Origin: an uncultured Hyphomonas sp.
GTDB lineage: Bacteria; Pseudomonadota; Alphaproteobacteria; Caulobacterales; Hyphomonadaceae
Direction of reading: 5' to 3'
Length of the DNA: 64,000 nt
Assembly (NCBI RefSeq): GCF_963678875.1
Contig: NZ_OY787456.1
Span: 868,001 to 932,000 of the forward strand
Shown: positions 60,752 through 64,000 of the stretch, one piece after another
How positions within the stretch are numbered: position 1 is the first letter of the stretch
Layout of the letters: each line of letters opens with the position of its first letter
Notes under the pieces: generated by a model
Databases searched by the model: none
What the model was told of the DNA's origin: nothing
Seen by the model: the letters and a program-made list of their open reading frames with translations, nothing else
Translations under genes and position numbers: made by a program

Positions 60752-61360
60752 TTAGGCGCCCGCGTCAGCGAGGTTCTGGTTCACGAAGTCCCAGTTCACC
60801 AGGCTGTTCAGGAACGTGTCCATGTATCCGGGGCGGGAGTTCTGGTAGTCGAGATAATAGGCGTGTTCCCAGACATCCATGGTCAGGAGCGGGGTGGTGC
60901 CTTCTGCGGTCAGCGGGGTTTCGGCGTTCGGCGTCTTGGTGATGGCCAGCTTGCCGTCTTTCAGGACCAGCCAGGCCCAGCCGGAACCGAACTGCGTGCC
61001 GCCGGCGGCTTTGAATGCTTTGACGAACTCGTCATAGCCGCCGAGGTCACGGTCGATGAGTTCAGCGACCTTGCCGTGCGGCTTGCCACCGCCGCCTGGC
61101 TTCATCGAGTGCCAGTAGAAGGTATGGTTCCACACCTGGGCAGCATTGTTGAACATGCCGGCCTTCGACGCGTCCGCGGCAGAGATCTTGACGATTTCCT
61201 CGAGCGACTTGCTTTCGAGGTCGGTGCCGTCGATCAGGCCATTCAGGTTGGTGACATAGGCCTGATGGTGCTTGCCGTGGTGGAAGTTCAGAGTCTGTTC
61301 TGAAATGTGCGGGGCCAGTGCGTCACGCCCATAGGGAAGATCGGGAAGTGTGAATGCCAT
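60752..61360 (-). CDS. sodB: iron superoxide dismutase
   Basis: The 202-residue enzyme (MAFTLPDLPYGRDALAPHIS) has the metal ligands in HHGKHHQAYV (His), NHTFYWHS (His) and MDVWEHAYYLDY (Asp and His). NAAQVWNHTFYW and FGSGWAWLV are the pattern of iron-type SodB. It disproportionates superoxide in the cytoplasm. AAGGAA precedes ATG 61360; upstream in-frame codons lack homology. It is divergent from the next gene with at most about 55 nt between starts. Confidence 0.96.
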   Translation of the reverse strand: MAFTLPDLPYGRDALAPHISEQTLNFHHGKHHQAYVTNLNGLIDGTDLESKSLEEIVKISAADASKAGMFNNAAQVWNHTFYWHSMKPGGGGKPHGKVAELIDRDLGGYDEFVKAFKAAGGTQFGSGWAWLVLKDGKLAITKTPNAETPLTAEGTTPLLTMDVWEHAYYLDYQNSRPGYMDTFLNSLVNWDFVNQNLADAGA

Positions 61361-61415
61361 CTGGAATTCCTTTCTTGCAGGTATGTATCTGGTAGAGAAG
61401 CGCGTCATCCGACAT

Positions 61416-62075
61416 ATGGGTTCCATGCCGAACAAGACCACCCCCCTTTCCAAATCACAGTGGGCCGCAATCGACAAGCGGGTGCGCAAGGTTGATGAAG
61501 ACCGCTGGATCTCCAGCCGCTACGCGCCTTCTGCCCAGCGGCAGGCCCTGACGGCGCTCTACGCGCTCGCCTATGAGTTGGCCCGGGTGCGGCTGGCCGT
61601 CTCGGAGGAAACACTGGGCCTGATCCGCTTCCAGTGGTGGCGCGAGGCCCTGAACGAGCTGGAAGAGGGCAAGCCGCCGCGCGAGCATGACGTGTGCCTC
61701 GCCATCGCGGAAGAAGTGGCCTCCGGCCAGCTCAAGCCCGCCGCACTGCAAAGGCTGGTCGACGGGTATGAGGCTGCTTTTGTTGCGGAGGATCGCAGCA
61801 AGGAACCGGAAGCCTGGCTGGCCCTGATCGCGGCCAGCATGTTGGCGAGCCATCATGACTGGGCCGAGGAGATCCGCGAGGTCGCTCCGGCCTATGCCGC
61901 CCTCCGCCGGTCAGAGACGAAGGCATTCGGTCCGCATGTGAAGCCGGTGCCGAAATCCATCCGCCCGGCCGTCGCCCACTATCGCCTGCGCAAGCACTAC
62001 AGCGAAAAGGGCGAACCGGACGCCGTCACCAAACGCTTCAGCATCCTGAAAGCCATCCGGACCGGGCAGGTCTAG
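61416..62075 (+). CDS. squalene/phytoene synthase family protein
   Basis: The 219-residue protein resembles the trans-isoprenyl synthase family, close to the NDUFAF6/complex I assembly type: DEDRWISSRYAPSAQRQALTALYALAYELARVR and GLIRFQWWREALNELEEG. The second aspartate-rich motif of true squalene or phytoene synthases is not evident and the protein is shorter than usual (about 280), so prenyl synthesis is doubtful. The start is uncertain: ATG 61416 or 61425; no strong ribosome binding site is visible. Confidence 0.7.
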   Translation: MGSMPNKTTPLSKSQWAAIDKRVRKVDEDRWISSRYAPSAQRQALTALYALAYELARVRLAVSEETLGLIRFQWWREALNELEEGKPPREHDVCLAIAEEVASGQLKPAALQRLVDGYEAAFVAEDRSKEPEAWLALIAASMLASHHDWAEEIREVAPAYAALRRSETKAFGPHVKPVPKSIRPAVAHYRLRKHYSEKGEPDAVTKRFSILKAIRTGQV

Positions 62076-62494
62076 GCTTCAAACGCCTTCAGGATCGGGC
62101 AAGGGCCACCTTCCGTGTCGTCGCAGCGATCGGCCAGCCGGTTCAGGGATGCACGGGCCCGCTTCAGTTCCTTGATCTGAACGTCGAGCGCCTCGATGCG
62201 ATTGCGGGCCATCTGGCGCACCTCGACCCGGTCCGACGTTGCGTCGAGTTCGATGAGGCGGTCAATCTGCTTCAGTGTGAATCCTGCGGCCTGGGCGAGC
62301 CGAATGAATTTCAGCCGCTCAACATCCGGCGGACCATACTTGCGCGTTCCGCCTGACGTGCCGCCTCCCGACGGTCGCGCGGGCAGCGCCATGAGGCCGA
62401 GGCGCTGGTAGTACCTGATGGTTTCTACCCCTACACCGCCAGCGCGGGCGAGCTGTCCGATGCTCAGCAAATTTTCGTCTTGCAACCGTACCAT
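62072..62494 (-). CDS. MerR-family transcriptional regulator
   Basis: The 140-residue protein has the MerR winged helix (SIGQLARAGGVGVETIRYYQRLGLM, RKYGPPDVERLKFIRLAQAAGFTLKQI), a dimerisation helix and a metal-loop-like tail with C124 and C132 (RCDDTEGGPCPILKAFE). These align with Cys117 and Cys126 of mercury MerR, but the partner of Cys82 is missing (region LDATSDRV). ATG 62494 lies inside the operator palindrome and has no ribosome binding site, so the message may be leaderless. It is divergent from the Grx-MauE gene, its likely target. Its stop overlaps the end of the preceding convergent gene by 4 nt. Confidence 0.9.
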   Translation of the reverse strand: MVRLQDENLLSIGQLARAGGVGVETIRYYQRLGLMALPARPSGGGTSGGTRKYGPPDVERLKFIRLAQAAGFTLKQIDRLIELDATSDRVEVRQMARNRIEALDVQIKELKRARASLNRLADRCDDTEGGPCPILKAFEA

Positions 62495-62510
62495 GGTACG
62501 GAACTTATAT
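62480..62510 (+). promoter_or_regulatory. MerR-type operator-promoter of Grx-MauE gene
   Basis: TTGCAA (62480-62485) and TTATAT (62505-62510) are separated by exactly 19 nt, the overlong spacer typical of MerR-activated promoters. The spacer holds the 16-bp perfect palindrome CCGTACCATGGTACGG (62486-62501), whose half-sites CCGTAC/GTACGG equal those of the classical mer operator. Confidence 0.85.
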
Positions 62511-62544
62511 GCGGGGGATCCTGTTCTCAAGTGGAGTTGATCCC

Positions 62545-63285
62545 ATGCCATCTTCAAAACAAACCGCCGTACTCTACCGGATGCAAACACCGGAGCACAC
62601 TTGTCCATTCGGCCTGCGGAGCCGCGCATTGCTGCGCAGCAAGGGCTTTACGGTGGACGACCGGCTGTTGGTGTCCCGGGAGCAGACGGATGCCTTCAAG
62701 GCCGAACACGATGTGAAGACGACACCGCAAACATTCATCGACGGCCAGCGGATCGGTGGCCATGAAGACCTGCGGAAGTATTTCGGCCTTCCAGTCCGGG
62801 ACAAGGAAAAGAAAACCTACAGGCCGGTCATCGCAATTTTTGCATCAGCCGCATTGATGGCCGCAGCCATGAGCTGGGCGGTGCCCGGGACGTTTCTGAC
62901 AATTCGGACGGCAGAATGGTTCATCGCAATCAGCATGTGTTTGCTGGCGGTGCAGAAGCTGCAGGATCTCGATGCGTTCACCAACACTTTCCTGGGATAC
63001 GACCTGCTGGCTCGCCGGCAATTACGATATGCCTATGTTTATCCGTTTGCCGAGCTTCTGGCTGGCGTCCTGATGATCGCAGGCGCGTTGATGTGGTTCG
63101 CCGCACCGCTCGCCCTTTTTATCGGGGCAATTGGTGCGGTCTCGGTCTACCGGGCAGTCTATACTGAGAAGCGTGACCTCAAATGCGCCTGCGTGGGCGG
63201 CAACTCCAATGTTCCGTTGGGCTTCGTCTCATTGCTGGAGAACGTCATGATGGTGGCCATGGCGACCTGGATGCTGCTGAAATAG
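62545..63285 (+). CDS. glutaredoxin-MauE/DoxX fusion membrane protein
   Basis: The 246-residue protein joins two domains. Residues 1-82 are glutaredoxin-like: a monothiol CPFG site (Cys20), TTPQTFIDGQRIGG (cis-Pro and glutathione binding). Residues about 92-246 form four or five membrane helices of the MauE/DoxX redox family, with a conserved-looking CACVGGNSNVPLG (Cys214, Cys216) near the last helix. MauE-type proteins pass reducing or oxidising equivalents across the inner membrane. GGAG 8 nt before ATG 62545. The MerR promoter suggests induction by metal or thiol stress. Confidence 0.82.
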   Translation: MPSSKQTAVLYRMQTPEHTCPFGLRSRALLRSKGFTVDDRLLVSREQTDAFKAEHDVKTTPQTFIDGQRIGGHEDLRKYFGLPVRDKEKKTYRPVIAIFASAALMAAAMSWAVPGTFLTIRTAEWFIAISMCLLAVQKLQDLDAFTNTFLGYDLLARRQLRYAYVYPFAELLAGVLMIAGALMWFAAPLALFIGAIGAVSVYRAVYTEKRDLKCACVGGNSNVPLGFVSLLENVMMVAMATWMLLK

Positions 63286-63292
63286 GGCGGGA

Positions 63293-64000
63293 CTATTCGG
63301 CGGCGATGGCAGCCTGCGCTGCCAGCCAGTTGTCGATGTCCTGCAGGGCGCGCGCGGCCTGGGCGCCTTTTTTGGAACGGCCTTTGGCCTTGCCGCGCAG
63401 GCGCTTGCCGTTCTCGTCCTTTTTCGGGAAATCCTCGATGTCCGGAAACAGGCCGAAATTGACGTTCATCGGTTGGAAGGTCTGCTTGCCTTCAAGGTGC
63501 CCGCCCGTGATGTGCGTGATCAGCGCCCCAAGCGCCGTTGTTGGCGGCGGCGTGTCCAGCGTGCGGCCAAGGCGTTCTGCGGCGGCGAAGCGCCCTGCCA
63601 GCAGTCCCATGGCCGCGCTTTCGACATAGCCTTCGACACCGGTCACCTGACCGGCAAAGCGCAGGCGCGGCATGGATTTCATGCGCAGCTGAGCGTCCAG
63701 CAGTTTCGGAGAGTTCAGGAACGTATTCCGGTGGATGCCGCCAAGGCGCGCGAACTCTGCCTTCTCAAGGCCCGGGATCTTTCGGAAGATGTCGCCTTGT
63801 GCGCCGTATTTCAGCTTGGTCTGGAAGCCGACCATGTTCCACAGCGTGCCAAGGGCATTGTCCTGGCGCAGCTGCACGACGGCATGGGCCTTCACGTCCG
63901 GCTGGTGTGGATTGGTCAGGCCCACGGGCTTCATTGGGCCGAAGCGCAAGGTTTCGCGGCCGCGTTCCGCCATCACTTCGATGGGCAGGCAGCCTTCGAA
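63293..64000 (-). CDS. trmFO: methylenetetrahydrofolate-tRNA-(uracil-5-)-methyltransferase TrmFO, C-terminal part
   Basis: The frame is open to the right edge; 235 codons of the C-terminal half are present (full length is about 450). FEGCLPIEVMAERGRETLRFGPMKPVGL, QLRQDNALGTLWNMVGFQTKLKYGAQ and GLLAGRFAA match TrmFO, the FAD/folate-dependent enzyme that makes 5-methyluridine-54 in tRNA. The C-terminus has a basic Lys-rich stretch. It is convergent with the Grx-MauE gene, only 7 nt apart, without an obvious terminator. Confidence 0.92.
   Translation of the reverse strand, partial: FEGCLPIEVMAERGRETLRFGPMKPVGLTNPHQPDVKAHAVVQLRQDNALGTLWNMVGFQTKLKYGAQGDIFRKIPGLEKAEFARLGGIHRNTFLNSPKLLDAQLRMKSMPRLRFAGQVTGVEGYVESAAMGLLAGRFAAAERLGRTLDTPPPTTALGALITHITGGHLEGKQTFQPMNVNFGLFPDIEDFPKKDENGKRLRGKAKGRSKKGAQAARALQDIDNWLAAQAAIAAE

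Overview
The window is high-GC DNA from an alphaproteobacterium. The ribosomal protein sequences, the Caulobacter-like promoters (TTGACG near -35, TA-rich octamers near -10), adk placed between secY and rpsM, and the mix of TonB receptor, acyl-CoA and Hyphomonas-like accessory genes point to Caulobacterales/Hyphomonadaceae. That last assignment is inference, not a database result.

Region 1 (1-32290) is a core information-processing block. It opens with the 3' part of a CadC-like regulator with TPRs. Then come rplJ-rplL-rpoB-rpoC, a 68-residue membrane protein, rpsL-rpsG-fusA-tuf, a convergent glycosyltransferase, and the S10-spc-alpha superoperon (rpsJ to rplQ, with secY and adk). rplK-rplA do not precede rplJ, and a glycosyltransferase separates tuf from rpsJ. 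Several intergenic gaps hold hairpins that look like terminators or attenuators (before rplJ, rplL-rpoB, rpsG-fusA, rplO-secY, adk-rpsM, rpsK-rpoA), so expression of this block is probably tuned inside the operons. Ribosomal protein L6 carries an unusual charged insertion of about 26 residues.

Region 2 (32291-37970) holds a short promoter-to-terminator unit ahead of rtcB (RNA ligase), a near-consensus promoter with a long structured leader ahead of a PcfJ-like protein, a cationic amino acid permease, an HD-domain hydrolase and a Kazal-type lipoprotein.

Region 3 (38048-58270) is accessory metabolism and envelope: SDR dehydrogenases, a VOC protein, an S10 serine carboxypeptidase, CNT nucleoside and TSUP transporters, a TonB-dependent receptor, a GST, a luciferase-like monooxygenase, an M1 metallopeptidase lipoprotein, a thioesterase/SDR pair divergent from an acyl-CoA dehydrogenase, a serine hydrolase, DUF3253, TfoX-N, DUF3291 and SixA-like proteins, an enoyl-CoA hydratase and an aldehyde dehydrogenase.

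Region 4 (58281-64000) holds a DEAD-box helicase, a zinc-ribbon protein, sodB, a squalene/phytoene-synthase-family protein, a MerR regulator divergent from a glutaredoxin-MauE fusion, and the 3' part of trmFO at the window edge. The MerR/Grx-MauE pair is the most striking unit. Its intergenic region contains a 16-bp palindrome with the same half-sites and promoter geometry as the classical mercury (mer) operator, yet the regulator lacks one of the three mercury-binding cysteines and the target is not a mer gene.
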